Below are positions 16,246-25,623 of a stretch of DNA of 63,730 nt, one piece after another; the stretch's first letter is position 1; the number at the start of each line of letters is the position of its first letter. The notes under the pieces were generated by a model. The model saw only the letters and a list, made by a program, of their open reading frames with translations, was not told the origin of the DNA and did no database searches. Origin of the DNA: Rhodospirillaceae bacterium (GTDB lineage Bacteria > Pseudomonadota > Alphaproteobacteria > UBA6615). The stretch is taken from the NCBI GenBank assembly GCA_002713365.1, contig PASR01000012.1, forward strand, positions 73,848-137,577, written 5' to 3'. The position numbers and the translations under genes are program-made.

Positions 16246-18309
16246 TTAATTAGTTTTATACTTTCTAACCCAAACTGATGTATCATGGTAAACGGCTCCA
16301 CCATTTGGCCTCCCTGGTTCTGAACTAACTAATGAATTAACACCTATACCCTCAATAAATGACTTATTTGGCCATATACCCTCAATGATAATAGTATTAG
16401 GCTGCACTCCTTGAAATGAATTAACATGAATGACTATTGACGACAATTTACTGCCTATGCGTATTAAATCACCATCAATTAGGTCCATATCTTTGCATAC
16501 ACTTGGATGAATTTTAGCTACAGGACGACCTTCCTTTTTTACAGATGACCTCGTTTCTGCAAAAGTAGTATTTAGATAATTTCTAGATGGCGCAGTTACC
16601 AAACGGTAGGGATAATCTGCTGATGTATTATCAATTACGTCAAAGTGATCAGGCATACCATTCATTACCTCATGTTGGGAGCCTAAATCAGACCATTTAG
16701 CATCAAAATGAAATTTCCCATCAGCGTGTTCAAACCCATTTAGAAAGTGAGCTTTTTCAAAAGGTAAATCTCGATTAAACCAACGGTCCTTATAAATCGT
16801 TTCTGCATCAGGATACCCAGAAGTTTTCAAAGTGGCATCCATTATTTCCCAAGCTGACATTTGAAATCCCGGATGTTCAGCACCTAAGCGTTTAGCTAGC
16901 TCACAATGAACCCAATGATTAGACTTGGATAGCCCTATTGGTTCAACAATCTGTTTTGCAACTTGAAAATAAGTATGACCACCACCTGTATACATATCGT
17001 CATGCTCTAAAAAGGTTGTCGCTGGTAATACTATATCTGCCATTTCAGCAGTTTCCGTAAGAAATTGTTCATGAACACAAATAAATAAATCATTTCTTTG
17101 CATCCATTCTCTAACTTTTAATAGGTCGGGAGCAACATTCATAGGGTTTGTGTTCTGCACAAATAAGGCTTTAACTGGAGGTCCGTCTCCTAGATCATCA
17201 ACATTTCCATTAAGAATTTCTCCAATTCGAGACTGATCTAATATTCGAATACCTTCATCTAACTTATCAAGACCCATAATTAATGTAGAATCAATATTAT
17301 AAATATCTGAATTTGAATATAAAGCACCGCCACCATAATATTGCCAAGCTCCAGTTACGGCAGGCAGGCAACTAACAGCATGCATTTGTGCTGCACCATT
17401 TCTGCTTCTAGTGAAACCATATCCGCATCTAATAAAGCTTTTTTGAGATTCTCCGTACATTCTAGCAAATGATATGATTTCCTCTTCTAATAAGCCAGTT
17501 ATCTTAGAGGCCCAAGCAGGAGTTTTATCTTTTAAATGTTGTTCTAATCTTTCTGGAACATCAGTATAACGAGCCATGTAATTTTTATCTGCATAACCCT
17601 CTTTAAATAAAACGTGCATTACTGCACAAGCTAAGGCCCCGTCAGTTCCTGGATTTAGCATGAGATGAACATCAGCCTGTTTAGCACTTGCATTACAGTA
17701 AGGATCAACCACAACAATTTTTGCACCTCGTTCCTTTCGAGCACGGGTAATATGGGTCATTACATTTACTTGAGTGTTCACAGGGTTAGTTCCCCAGATA
17801 ACGATTAAATCGGCAAATGCCATCTCTAAAGGATTCAAACCTCGTTTTGCGCCGGTACCAGCTTTCCATCCAGCATCCGATAAAGCGATACAAAAGGTTG
17901 AATGTTGACGGGAGTATTTTTTGACGTGACGCAAACGCTCTATACCGTCTCTCTGAACTAATCCCATAGTTCCAGCGTAAAAATATGGCCAAACAGATTC
18001 TGATCCATATTTTTGCTCCGCTAAAATAAGTTGCTCTGCAACCTTGTCTAGAGCTTCTTCCCAAGAAATGGCTATAAAGGAATCCAAACCTATACCCTTA
18101 TCTTTAATTCGGCGTAAGGGAGTTCTTAAACGATCAGGATGATGAATGCGTTCAGAATAACGGGCAACCTTCGCACAAATAACTCCTGCAGTATATGGAT
18201 TATCAGCTGCACCCCTTATTCGTCCTATTGATACTCCATCTAGACGTTCAACTTCTAGAGCACAAGTGCTAGGACAGTCATGTGGACAGACCGAATTTAT
18301 TATTTGCAA
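16246..18309 (-). CDS. Molybdopterin (bis-MGD) oxidoreductase with [4Fe-4S] cluster
   Basis: This 687-residue catalytic subunit belongs to the DMSO-reductase superfamily. The cluster motif is C8-x3-C12-x3-C16-x28-C45. Later blocks include DLIVIWGTNPVNTQ, VVVDPYCNASAKQAD, MLNPGTDGALACA and the C-terminal MopB dinucleotide-binding region NYLNTTFAETRSSVKKEG. There is no Tat signal (the protein starts MQIINSVCPHDC), so it is probably cytoplasmic. No electron-transfer or membrane-anchor subunit is adjacent. It resembles the soluble BisC/oxidoreductase group widely found in alphaproteobacteria, whose substrates are mostly unknown. It diverges from the tandem oxygenases. Confidence 0.87.
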   Translation of the reverse strand: MQIINSVCPHDCPSTCALEVERLDGVSIGRIRGAADNPYTAGVICAKVARYSERIHHPDRLRTPLRRIKDKGIGLDSFIAISWEEALDKVAEQLILAEQKYGSESVWPYFYAGTMGLVQRDGIERLRHVKKYSRQHSTFCIALSDAGWKAGTGAKRGLNPLEMAFADLIVIWGTNPVNTQVNVMTHITRARKERGAKIVVVDPYCNASAKQADVHLMLNPGTDGALACAVMHVLFKEGYADKNYMARYTDVPERLEQHLKDKTPAWASKITGLLEEEIISFARMYGESQKSFIRCGYGFTRSRNGAAQMHAVSCLPAVTGAWQYYGGGALYSNSDIYNIDSTLIMGLDKLDEGIRILDQSRIGEILNGNVDDLGDGPPVKALFVQNTNPMNVAPDLLKVREWMQRNDLFICVHEQFLTETAEMADIVLPATTFLEHDDMYTGGGHTYFQVAKQIVEPIGLSKSNHWVHCELAKRLGAEHPGFQMSAWEIMDATLKTSGYPDAETIYKDRWFNRDLPFEKAHFLNGFEHADGKFHFDAKWSDLGSQHEVMNGMPDHFDVIDNTSADYPYRLVTAPSRNYLNTTFAETRSSVKKEGRPVAKIHPSVCKDMDLIDGDLIRIGSKLSSIVIHVNSFQGVQPNTIIIEGIWPNKSFIEGIGVNSLVSSEPGRPNGGAVYHDTSVWVRKYKTN

Positions 18310-18435
18310 CCTTAGAACCTTTCAAAATAAGTTTACTATGTGTAATTTAAAAACATATATATTATTAATACATTTAAAGCTTAATCTGTAATTAATTACA
18401 TAATAATACTTTTCTAGTTTTCTGATAAGTAATAT

Positions 18436-18449
18436 AACTACTAGTAGTT
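18436..18449. promoter_or_regulatory. Perfect 14-bp palindrome in divergent promoter region (candidate operator)
   Basis: AACTACTAGTAGTT is a perfect dyad lying between the divergent molybdopterin oxidoreductase and the first oxygenase gene, about 60 bp before the latter's ATG. Its symmetry and position suit a dimeric repressor or activator site. The regulator is not identifiable here. Confidence 0.4.
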
Positions 18450-18508
18450 TTATTATTTATAACTGCAAAGTAAAATAAAATAATACCAGGTTATAAAAGG
18501 ACTTTAAT

Positions 18509-19531
18509 ATGAGCGTCCAAGTAGATACTTATAAGTCAACATTAAATACTTCAAACAATCAGATACCTATAATTGATATAGGCGATTTACTGGACGGTAA
18601 AAAAGAAGCAATAATAGATGTTTCGATTCAACTAAAAGACGCTTGTAATGAAACTGGTTTCTTTTTCATTATCAATCATAATATAGACCAAAATATTATT
18701 GATAGTTCCTTTGAACACTCAGAAAAATATTTTTCTCTGCCTATGCATGAAAAAATGAAGGTGAGACAAAATCGTCATCAATGTGGATATATGCCACCAG
18801 ATGTCGCCGTTCACAACGATACCTTTGAAAATCGGGAAACAGCTTTAAATACACAGAGAAGTGAAGCTTTTAAATTTTCATTTGATTTGGATTCAGATGA
18901 CCCAGACTTTGGTCAAAACGTAAGATTTAGAGGTTTTAATAAATGGCCAGACCCCAAAGTTTCTCCTGGACTTCATAAATCGTTCATGGATTTTCATATG
19001 GCTTTCCAAAATCTAAGCGTATCGCTTCTTGAACCACTTGCAGTATCGCTTGACATGCCGTCTGATTATTTTAACCGTTTTTTTGCAAGATCGAGCTCTA
19101 TGACACGAATAGCTTATTACCCTGCAATAGACGTTAAGCATGATCAGATATCTCTTCCTGGCCATAGAGATAGCTCTTTTCTTTCATTAATTCCTCCAGC
19201 ATCAGGACCGGGTTTAGAAATCATGATGAAAGACGGTCAATGGATACAGCAGCCTGTAGTAGAAAACGCGGTACTGGTTAATACAGGAACTGTATTAGTT
19301 CGATGGGCAAATGAACGTTATCAGGCAACTCCGCATAGAGTAAGAGCTAACTCTGCGGAAGCACGTTATTCAAATATATTTTTTCTTTATCCAGATGTTA
19401 GCTTGCTTCTAGAATGTTTACCTACATGCTTCAGTGAAACAAACCCAAAAAAATATAAGCCATTTACTTTTGGAGAATTTCACGCAGGCTATTGCGAAAG
19501 AAACTTTGGCTATGCAGAGAACTGGGATTAA
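18509..19531 (+). CDS. Isopenicillin-N-synthase-like Fe(II)/2-oxoglutarate oxygenase (copy 1)
   Basis: This 340-residue protein has the plant-DIOX_N-like N-terminal domain (IPIIDIGDLLDG; ETGFFFIINHNI) followed by the 2OG-FeII oxygenase core. Iron ligands are His219 and Asp221 in LPGHRDSS and His276 in ATPHRV. The 2-oxoglutarate-binding R-x-S pair is Arg286/Ser288. It is therefore an intact oxygenase, probably hydroxylating or oxidatively modifying a small molecule. Bacterial relatives include ethylene-forming enzyme and gibberellin-type oxidases, but the substrate cannot be assigned. AAAGGA precedes the ATG. A close paralogue follows 67 bp downstream in the same direction. Confidence 0.87.
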   Translation: MSVQVDTYKSTLNTSNNQIPIIDIGDLLDGKKEAIIDVSIQLKDACNETGFFFIINHNIDQNIIDSSFEHSEKYFSLPMHEKMKVRQNRHQCGYMPPDVAVHNDTFENRETALNTQRSEAFKFSFDLDSDDPDFGQNVRFRGFNKWPDPKVSPGLHKSFMDFHMAFQNLSVSLLEPLAVSLDMPSDYFNRFFARSSSMTRIAYYPAIDVKHDQISLPGHRDSSFLSLIPPASGPGLEIMMKDGQWIQQPVVENAVLVNTGTVLVRWANERYQATPHRVRANSAEARYSNIFFLYPDVSLLLECLPTCFSETNPKKYKPFTFGEFHAGYCERNFGYAENWD

Positions 19532-19598
19532 TCAATAATGATTTTATAATTAGTTATAATAAAGTTAAGTAATTTATTCTTTTTAATAAGGATAACAA

Positions 19599-20636
19599 AT
19601 GAAAGCTAGAGCTAAAAAATACAAAGCCATACCGACTACTAATAATTCATTAGCCGAAACTGATCAAATACCAATCATAGATATTGGTAAAATGCTATCT
19701 GGTGAAGAAAACGCCATACCACTTGTGGCTGAAAAAATATATCAAGCTTGTAAAAAAATTGGCTTCTTTTTTATAGTCAATCATAATATGAATAAAAAGG
19801 TTATTGACGGGGCTTTCGATAAATCAAAGGCATTTTTTAACTTACCGATGTCAGAAAAAATGAAAGTTCGAATGAATAAACATCAATGCGGTTATATGCC
19901 GCCTAATGTTTCCATTCATAATGATACTTTTGAAACGCGAAAAACTGCGACCAGACCTCAGATTAGCGAAGCATTTAAGTTTACAACAGACCTTGATCCA
20001 AGTGATCCAGATTTTGGGCAGAATAGAAGATTTAGAGGACATAATAAATGGCCCGACCCACTCATTATTCCCGGCCTACATGAAAACTTTATGAATTTTC
20101 ATAAAGCTTTTGAAGAGCTATCACTTAAACTTTTAAAACCATTATCCGTGTCTCTTCAGTTGCCAGAAAACTATTTTGATCCTTTTTTTGAACGATCCAG
20201 CTCTATGACTAGAATTGCCTTCTATCCGGCATTGGATCAAGATATAGATAAAGTGACATTACCAGGACACCGAGATATTTCATTTTTATCGCTTATACCT
20301 CCTGCAACTAGACCAGGTTTAGAGATACTTACTCAAGATGGCAAATGGATTAAACAGCCCGTTCTCCCAGAAGCAATTCTTGTAAATACAGGAAATACGC
20401 TGGTTAGGTGGATTAATGATGAGTATATAGCCACACCACATCGTGTATGCGCAGATTCTAGAGAATCTAGGTATTCGAATATCTTCTTTTTATACCCTAA
20501 TATTGATTCTATTATTGAGTGTATTCCGTCCTCACATCGATATAATAAACCATCGAAATACCCCCCTATAAAGTTTCAGGATTTTCATTCTGAATATGCA
20601 GCTCGTAACTTTGGATATGCGGAAAACTGGGATTAA
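19599..20636 (+). CDS. Isopenicillin-N-synthase-like Fe(II)/2-oxoglutarate oxygenase (copy 2)
   Basis: This 345-residue tandem paralogue of the preceding gene shares more than half of the aligned residues by eye, including the whole EKMKVR..HQCGYMPP block and the C-terminal RNFGYAENWD. Iron ligands are His224, Asp226 and His281, and the 2OG-binding pair is Arg291/Ser293, so both copies look catalytic. The most divergent stretches are the N terminus and the segments around residues 110-120 and 315-330, which could alter substrate choice. AAGGA precedes the ATG. The gene converges on the ketopantoate-reductase-like gene. Confidence 0.87.
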   Translation: MKARAKKYKAIPTTNNSLAETDQIPIIDIGKMLSGEENAIPLVAEKIYQACKKIGFFFIVNHNMNKKVIDGAFDKSKAFFNLPMSEKMKVRMNKHQCGYMPPNVSIHNDTFETRKTATRPQISEAFKFTTDLDPSDPDFGQNRRFRGHNKWPDPLIIPGLHENFMNFHKAFEELSLKLLKPLSVSLQLPENYFDPFFERSSSMTRIAFYPALDQDIDKVTLPGHRDISFLSLIPPATRPGLEILTQDGKWIKQPVLPEAILVNTGNTLVRWINDEYIATPHRVCADSRESRYSNIFFLYPNIDSIIECIPSSHRYNKPSKYPPIKFQDFHSEYAARNFGYAENWD

Positions 20637-20662
20637 TTTTGATAAGATCTAATGAAGATTGA

Positions 20663-21697
20663 TCAATTACTATTATTTATTAGTTTTTCTAATAAATCTA
20701 AATTTTCGGGACCAGGTTGAATTTCACCTCTTTTAATAAGAGAGCTAATCTCTAATATGGCTGAATTTATTGGAGCGTTTTTACCTGATCTAGACCTTTG
20801 AGAAACCACCCATCCATTGATATCTTCAACTTCGCTTTTTCTATTTTTTATGTGGTCTTGTAATATAGTGGTAATTGTCTCAGGAAGTATATATTTACTA
20901 GTTAGTTTATTTAGTAATAATTCTACTAAGTCATTTGTATTACGTACATCTTGATTATTCAGTCCAAATATTGGTTCTATTTCATATCCCAATTCCAAAC
21001 CGGCTATTAAAGCTTCTGTACCACACTGGATCATTACATCACGCATTTTTGGTGTATTAGCTGCCTCTGCAATAGGAACGCCAAATATTGCTGTAGTGGC
21101 AAGAGTTGTGCAGTTACTAATAAGTTTCATCCATTTTGCAGAACGGATATCAGAAGAAATTTCAGTAATACCTGAATTAGATAAAATATTCTTAACTTCA
21201 ATTTCTAGGTTTTTATTATTACCATCAATGCTACCAACTGCAAACCAAGATCTATCCGGCGGTGACTGCCTTTGTACAATTCCAGGGTTAAACATTTGTG
21301 ATGATATTTCGATAACACATCCCATTGTTCTACTCGTACCAACAACACTAGCAATGGATTCAATTGTCATTCCATTTTGAACACCTATAACAAGTCCATC
21401 TTCATTCAGATAAGGTTTTATTAGATGACAAGCCCACGTTGTGTCATAAGCTTTCATGAGCAAGAAAACAAAATCAAATTTTTCATCAAAAGTACATATG
21501 TCACATAGATGATATGCATCAACATATGTATGCAAAGTTCTTTCTGGCATTTCAATGGTTAAACCATTTGTACGCATTGCCTCTACATGTTCTGGCCACT
21601 GGTCAATAAGGACAACATCAAGCTTTGCAATCGTTAAATCTGCAGCAATTGAGGCACCGTTAGCGCCAGTTCCTAGAATAGCAATCTTTTTGCTCAT
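20663..21697 (-). CDS. Ketopantoate reductase (PanE/ApbA)-family oxidoreductase
   Basis: This 344-residue NADP-dependent dehydrogenase has the N-terminal GTGANGASIA nucleotide loop (residues 8-17). The second domain contains AKWMKLISNCTTLATTAIFG, with the lysine/asparagine pair used by ketopantoate reductases, and a C-terminal RSRSGKNAPINSAILE stretch typical of the family. PanE makes pantoate for coenzyme A. Many ApbA-fold proteins near catabolic genes act on other 2-keto acids, and its place near oxygenases leaves this open. It is slightly longer than E. coli PanE (about 303 residues). Confidence 0.8.
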   Translation of the reverse strand: MSKKIAILGTGANGASIAADLTIAKLDVVLIDQWPEHVEAMRTNGLTIEMPERTLHTYVDAYHLCDICTFDEKFDFVFLLMKAYDTTWACHLIKPYLNEDGLVIGVQNGMTIESIASVVGTSRTMGCVIEISSQMFNPGIVQRQSPPDRSWFAVGSIDGNNKNLEIEVKNILSNSGITEISSDIRSAKWMKLISNCTTLATTAIFGVPIAEAANTPKMRDVMIQCGTEALIAGLELGYEIEPIFGLNNQDVRNTNDLVELLLNKLTSKYILPETITTILQDHIKNRKSEVEDINGWVVSQRSRSGKNAPINSAILEISSLIKRGEIQPGPENLDLLEKLINNSN

Positions 21698-21739
21698 GTC
21701 TTTCCTGTAAAACTAGTTTTTGCAAATCAAATGACTTCT

Positions 21740-21991
21740 TTATTCTCCTGCTGTCATATTATTATATGGATTTTTTAATCCTATAATAATATTTTTCAAA
21801 ACTTCACGAAATTGATCTTCAGATACCTCCATCAAAATTGCATCCTCAAGAGCTTCTTGACATATATTTCTTATTTCTAGAAGATTTTCACGAAGCACAA
21901 TTATGGATTCATCACAATCCATTATGCCACCTCCTGTTTTATCCCATGTTTCTGGTTCGGCTAGTAACCTTGTAATATCTTTCTTAATCAA
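21740..21991 (-). CDS. Small protein of unknown function
   Basis: This 83-residue acidic protein belongs to no family I recognise. It looks largely helical, with an amphipathic stretch ESIIVLRENLLEIRNICQEA and a second EDQFREVLKNIIIGL, and has two cysteines and no membrane segment. The TTG start is supported by AGGAGT at 22003-21998, six bases upstream, so translation is likely. It precedes the ketopantoate-reductase-like gene by 42 bp in the same direction, suggesting co-transcription. Confidence 0.6.
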   Translation of the reverse strand: MIKKDITRLLAEPETWDKTGGGIMDCDESIIVLRENLLEIRNICQEALEDAILMEVSEDQFREVLKNIIIGLKNPYNNMTAGE

Positions 21992-22101
21992 AAATATACT
22001 CCTGTCAGATTATTGATGGCACCATATTAATCTTGAGAAAAAACTAATATTTATATTTTGTAAATACATGAAATATATACGTAACGCTTATTTAAATAAT
22101 A

Positions 22102-22539
22102 TTATATTAATCCCAATTCTCGTAGCTCTACAGCTAATTCTGATTCCATATCATTTTCTGCACAAAAGGCTTCAGGTAAATCAGGAGGAGTATTAGCATG
22201 TTCAAAATATCTCCAACCCTGAAAAGGCCTAATACGTCTAGATATTACGCCTACTAATTTAGGCTCCAAATATATTGCACAGCGTCTTTTATCATTATTA
22301 TTTTCTATAATTTCTATAGTTGAAATCATTTGTCTGACAAGGACATGGCCTTTTATTACCCAGTATAAAGAGCCCCCACCCTTAATAATTTCTTCAGCAC
22401 GTTTTGGCATATTGCGAGTTAAGACACGGTGCATTTTTCGACCAGTATCTTTATATTCCAATAATCTATTTTCTTGACGCTGTTGAAGATGGGATATTGA
22501 ATCAACTCCTACTGCTAGTTTTATGAGATTAAGTGCCAT
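22102..22539 (-). CDS. DUF1489-family protein
   Basis: This 145-residue protein matches DUF1489, a family essentially confined to alphaproteobacteria and without known function. Recognisable blocks are LIKLAVGVDSISHL at the start, HRVLTRNMPKRAEEII, GGSLYWVIKGHVLVRQ near residue 60, and RPFQGWRYFE near residue 105. No catalytic motif stands out, and there is no signal peptide. It is useful mainly as a taxonomic marker. It lies just upstream of the small unknown gene (110-bp gap) and downstream of the liu genes. Confidence 0.85.
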   Translation of the reverse strand: MALNLIKLAVGVDSISHLQQRQENRLLEYKDTGRKMHRVLTRNMPKRAEEIIKGGGSLYWVIKGHVLVRQMISTIEIIENNNDKRRCAIYLEPKLVGVISRRIRPFQGWRYFEHANTPPDLPEAFCAENDMESELAVELRELGLI

Positions 22540-22575
22540 ATTGAAAACTTATTATATTTTATTTGCTATAATCTA

Positions 22576-23478
22576 TTATCTAGCGGCCAGAAACGCTTGA
22601 GAAACTTTTGACGTAGTAGTCCTACTCAATACATTACAGATATACTCACCTGCCGAGATAACAGCCTCGAAATCAATTCCAGTATCAATATCTAATCCAT
22701 TTAGCATATATAATACATCTTCAGTTGCTACATTGCCGGATGCTCCTGGTGCATATGGGCAACCGCCAAGACCTGATACAGCGGTATCAATTGTAGAAAC
22801 ACCCAATTCTAAGCAAGCTAAGATATTGGCTAAAGCCTGACCATATGAGTCATGAAAGTGCAGAGCTAGTTTATCCATTGGCACCAAGTCGGCGACGGTA
22901 CTTAGCATGGACTTTGCTTTGATTGGTGTACCAATCCCTATTGTATCGCCTAGACTTACTTCGTAACACCCCATTTTATTAAACTCAGATGCTAGTTCAG
23001 CCACCCTAGTATTATCTATTTCTCCTTCATATGGACACCCCAGTGCACAAGATATATATCCTCTAACTTTCATGCCTTCAGCTATACCAGCCTCACATAC
23101 TTCATGTGCTCTATTTATACTTTCATTGATAGTACAATTAGTATTCTTATTTGAGAAAGTTTCTGAGGCAGCGCTAAATAGTGCGATTTCCTCAACATTA
23201 GCTTGTCGCGCTCTTTCAAATCCTTTTAAGTTTGGCACCAAAACGGGATAAGATGTTCCTTTGATCCGTGTAATATTCTTAAGCACTTCTTCACTATCAG
23301 ACATTTGAGGCACCCACTTAGGTGATACAAATGCACCAGATTCAACGGAGGGAATTCCTGCAGCTGCTAAACTATGAATTAATTGAATTTTATTTTCAGT
23401 TGGTACTATTATATTTTCAGACTGGAGACCATCTCGCGGACCAACGTCTACTATGCGTACTTTTTTCGGCATATTCAT
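22576..23478 (-). CDS. liuE: Hydroxymethylglutaryl-CoA lyase
   Basis: This 300-residue TIM-barrel enzyme cleaves HMG-CoA to acetyl-CoA and acetoacetate, the last step of leucine breakdown. It starts with VDVGPRDGLQSE (metal and catalytic residues), has LHFHDSYGQALANI for metal-binding histidines, and carries the family signature with the catalytic cysteine, SGLGGCPYAPGASGN. It closes the liu operon, 51 bp after liuD. The gene is also called mvaB in other organisms. Confidence 0.95.
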   Translation of the reverse strand: MNMPKKVRIVDVGPRDGLQSENIIVPTENKIQLIHSLAAAGIPSVESGAFVSPKWVPQMSDSEEVLKNITRIKGTSYPVLVPNLKGFERARQANVEEIALFSAASETFSNKNTNCTINESINRAHEVCEAGIAEGMKVRGYISCALGCPYEGEIDNTRVAELASEFNKMGCYEVSLGDTIGIGTPIKAKSMLSTVADLVPMDKLALHFHDSYGQALANILACLELGVSTIDTAVSGLGGCPYAPGASGNVATEDVLYMLNGLDIDTGIDFEAVISAGEYICNVLSRTTTSKVSQAFLAAR

Positions 23479-23529
23479 TATTTTTGCCTAAGTAGTTTAT
23501 GTGAATAATTAGATGAATTATAGCCACAA

Positions 23530-25515
23530 TTAGTTTGATTTATTTTTTTCTTCTGTCGGAACCATCTCAAACAATTCTGTATTTTCATCAACCTGATCTC
23601 CTTCTTGATAATATACATTAGAAACTGTTCCCGTATAAGGAGCTAATATAGTATGTTCCATTTTCATAGCTTCCAAAATCATCAGAGTTTGCCCTTCAAT
23701 TACAGCATCTCCTTTGTCAGCTAATATTTTAATAATGGTACCAGGCATAGGAGCAGATAGGCCTGTTTGTGCCTTTTCAACTATACCTGCTTCATCCATC
23801 GGTAAAACATGGATAACTCTCTGTTGATAAGGGCCTTTAACAAAAATTAATACATGTTTGTCCCTGTAAACCAGAGAATTATCTGTTTGTTTAACTATAT
23901 GTTTTTTATCAGTTAAACTTGGAATAAAAGCGTGCCATATGTCATTCACTTTAGATATGTTGATAACATAATCCTGTCCAAGAGTACGTAAATAAAGTTT
24001 GTCTTGTGCAGATGCATTCAAACTCCAGCTATCTGACGAATTCCATGGAGAATTAGATTCCTTTGTATAATAAAGTTTAGAATCAATTCTTTCCTGAATT
24101 AAAAAATTTATTGAGGAAAGGAGAACATCATTTAATAAATCTAATTCAGATCTAATTAAATCTGTTTTAAACTGATTTATAAAATTAGTGTTTATAATTC
24201 CTTTTATAAACTCTGGCCTTAGCAAAATATTTGAAAGAAAAAACTGATTTGTAATTGGACCTATTAATTTAATCTCAGAAATTGCCTTATGGAGATGATT
24301 CAGAGCTGCATTTCTATCAGATCCGTATGCTATAATTTTTCCCAGCATTGCATCATATTCTAATGCTATGTCATCACCTTTTTTTATGCCATCATCTATT
24401 CTTATATTTTTACCTTTAGGAACAAAATATTCTAGTATTCTACCAGTTGAGGGTAAAAACTCATTAGTCGGATCTTCGGAATAAAGACGTGCTTCAACAG
24501 CGTGTCCAGTATTTTTAATATCTTCCTGCATAACTGGTAATGGTTCACCTGAAGCAACTTGTAATTGCCACTTTACTAAATCAAATCCTGTTATCATCTC
24601 AGTAACTGGATGTTCAACTTGTAAACGTGTATTCATCTCCATAAAAAAGAAAGGTCCATTAGCTCCATCATTGTGTGAGTCAACAATAAATTCGACTGTT
24701 CCTGCTCCAACATAATTTATAGATTGGGCAGCTGAAATTGCAGCTGAGGTAATATCAAAACGTCGAGCTTCACTCATTCCTGGTGCCGGTGCTTCTTCTA
24801 TGACTTTTTGATAACGTCTTTGTATAGAGCAATCACGTTCGAATAGATGTACAATATTCCCATGGGAATCTCCGAATATTTGTACTTCAATATGACGAGA
24901 TGATTCTAAGTATTTTTCTAAAATAACTGCATCATCTCCAAAAGAACCTTGTGCTTCTCGTTTGGCGGAGATCAGAGATTCATTGAATTCATTGATATTG
25001 GATACAATGCGCATACCTCTTCCACCGCCGCCAGATTCTGCCTTAATAAGCAATGGAAACCCTATAGTCTCAGCTTCTGCAGCTAGTTTATCAAGACTTT
25101 GATCTTTACCATGATAACCTGGTAAAAGCGGTACTTTTGCATCATTCATGAGCTTTTTAGCAGATGCCTTATTACCCATTTTCTTAATAGATTCTGTAGA
25201 TGGGCCCACAAATATAATACCAGCTTTATGACATGCTTCTGAAAATTCTGCATTTTCAGATAAAAAACCGTAACCAGGATGAATGGCCTCAACACCTGCC
25301 CCAGAAGCAGCTTCTATAATAGATTTAATATTTAGATAACTTTCACTTGGTGCTGAGGATCCTATATAAATTGATTCATCGGCATCCTGTACGTGTTTAG
25401 CATTAATATCTGCACTTGAATAAACTGATACCGTATGAATCCCCATATGTTTTGCTGTTCGTATAATACGAACAGCAATCTCACCCCGGTTAGCTATGAG
25501 TAAACTTTTAATCAC
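23530..25515 (-). CDS. liuD: Methylcrotonyl-CoA carboxylase, biotin-carrying (alpha) subunit
   Basis: This 661-residue fusion of biotin carboxylase, linker and biotinyl domain carboxylates biotin with ATP and bicarbonate. The carboxylase domain shows IANRGEIAVRIIRTA at the start, KAESGGGGRGMR as the ATP-grasp loop, and FFMEMNTRLQVEHPVTE with the key glutamate and arginine. The biotinyl lysine is in EAMKMEHT near the C terminus. Propionyl- and geranyl-CoA carboxylases are similar, but the neighbouring liuB, liuC and liuE fix the assignment to 3-methylcrotonyl-CoA. An AU-only hairpin lies between it and liuC. Confidence 0.94.
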   Translation of the reverse strand: MIKSLLIANRGEIAVRIIRTAKHMGIHTVSVYSSADINAKHVQDADESIYIGSSAPSESYLNIKSIIEAASGAGVEAIHPGYGFLSENAEFSEACHKAGIIFVGPSTESIKKMGNKASAKKLMNDAKVPLLPGYHGKDQSLDKLAAEAETIGFPLLIKAESGGGGRGMRIVSNINEFNESLISAKREAQGSFGDDAVILEKYLESSRHIEVQIFGDSHGNIVHLFERDCSIQRRYQKVIEEAPAPGMSEARRFDITSAAISAAQSINYVGAGTVEFIVDSHNDGANGPFFFMEMNTRLQVEHPVTEMITGFDLVKWQLQVASGEPLPVMQEDIKNTGHAVEARLYSEDPTNEFLPSTGRILEYFVPKGKNIRIDDGIKKGDDIALEYDAMLGKIIAYGSDRNAALNHLHKAISEIKLIGPITNQFFLSNILLRPEFIKGIINTNFINQFKTDLIRSELDLLNDVLLSSINFLIQERIDSKLYYTKESNSPWNSSDSWSLNASAQDKLYLRTLGQDYVINISKVNDIWHAFIPSLTDKKHIVKQTDNSLVYRDKHVLIFVKGPYQQRVIHVLPMDEAGIVEKAQTGLSAPMPGTIIKILADKGDAVIEGQTLMILEAMKMEHTILAPYTGTVSNVYYQEGDQVDENTELFEMVPTEEKNKSN

Positions 25516-25549
25516 TAATTATCTCTCAAACTTAAATTTGACATCCAAT

Positions 25550-25595
25550 AATATTTATTAAGTAATAAAATACTTTAAAAAAACTTAATAATATT
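25550..25595 (-). repeat. AT-only imperfect inverted repeat between liuC and liuD
   Basis: AATATTTATTAAGT (25550-25563) and ACTTAATAATATT (25583-25595) pair with one bulged base around a 19-nt A-rich loop. No T run follows in the direction of transcription, so this is not a convincing terminator. It may be an mRNA-processing or stability element. Confidence 0.35.
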
Positions 25596-25623
25596 CTGTT
25601 AAAAATATATATGAAGAATAAAT

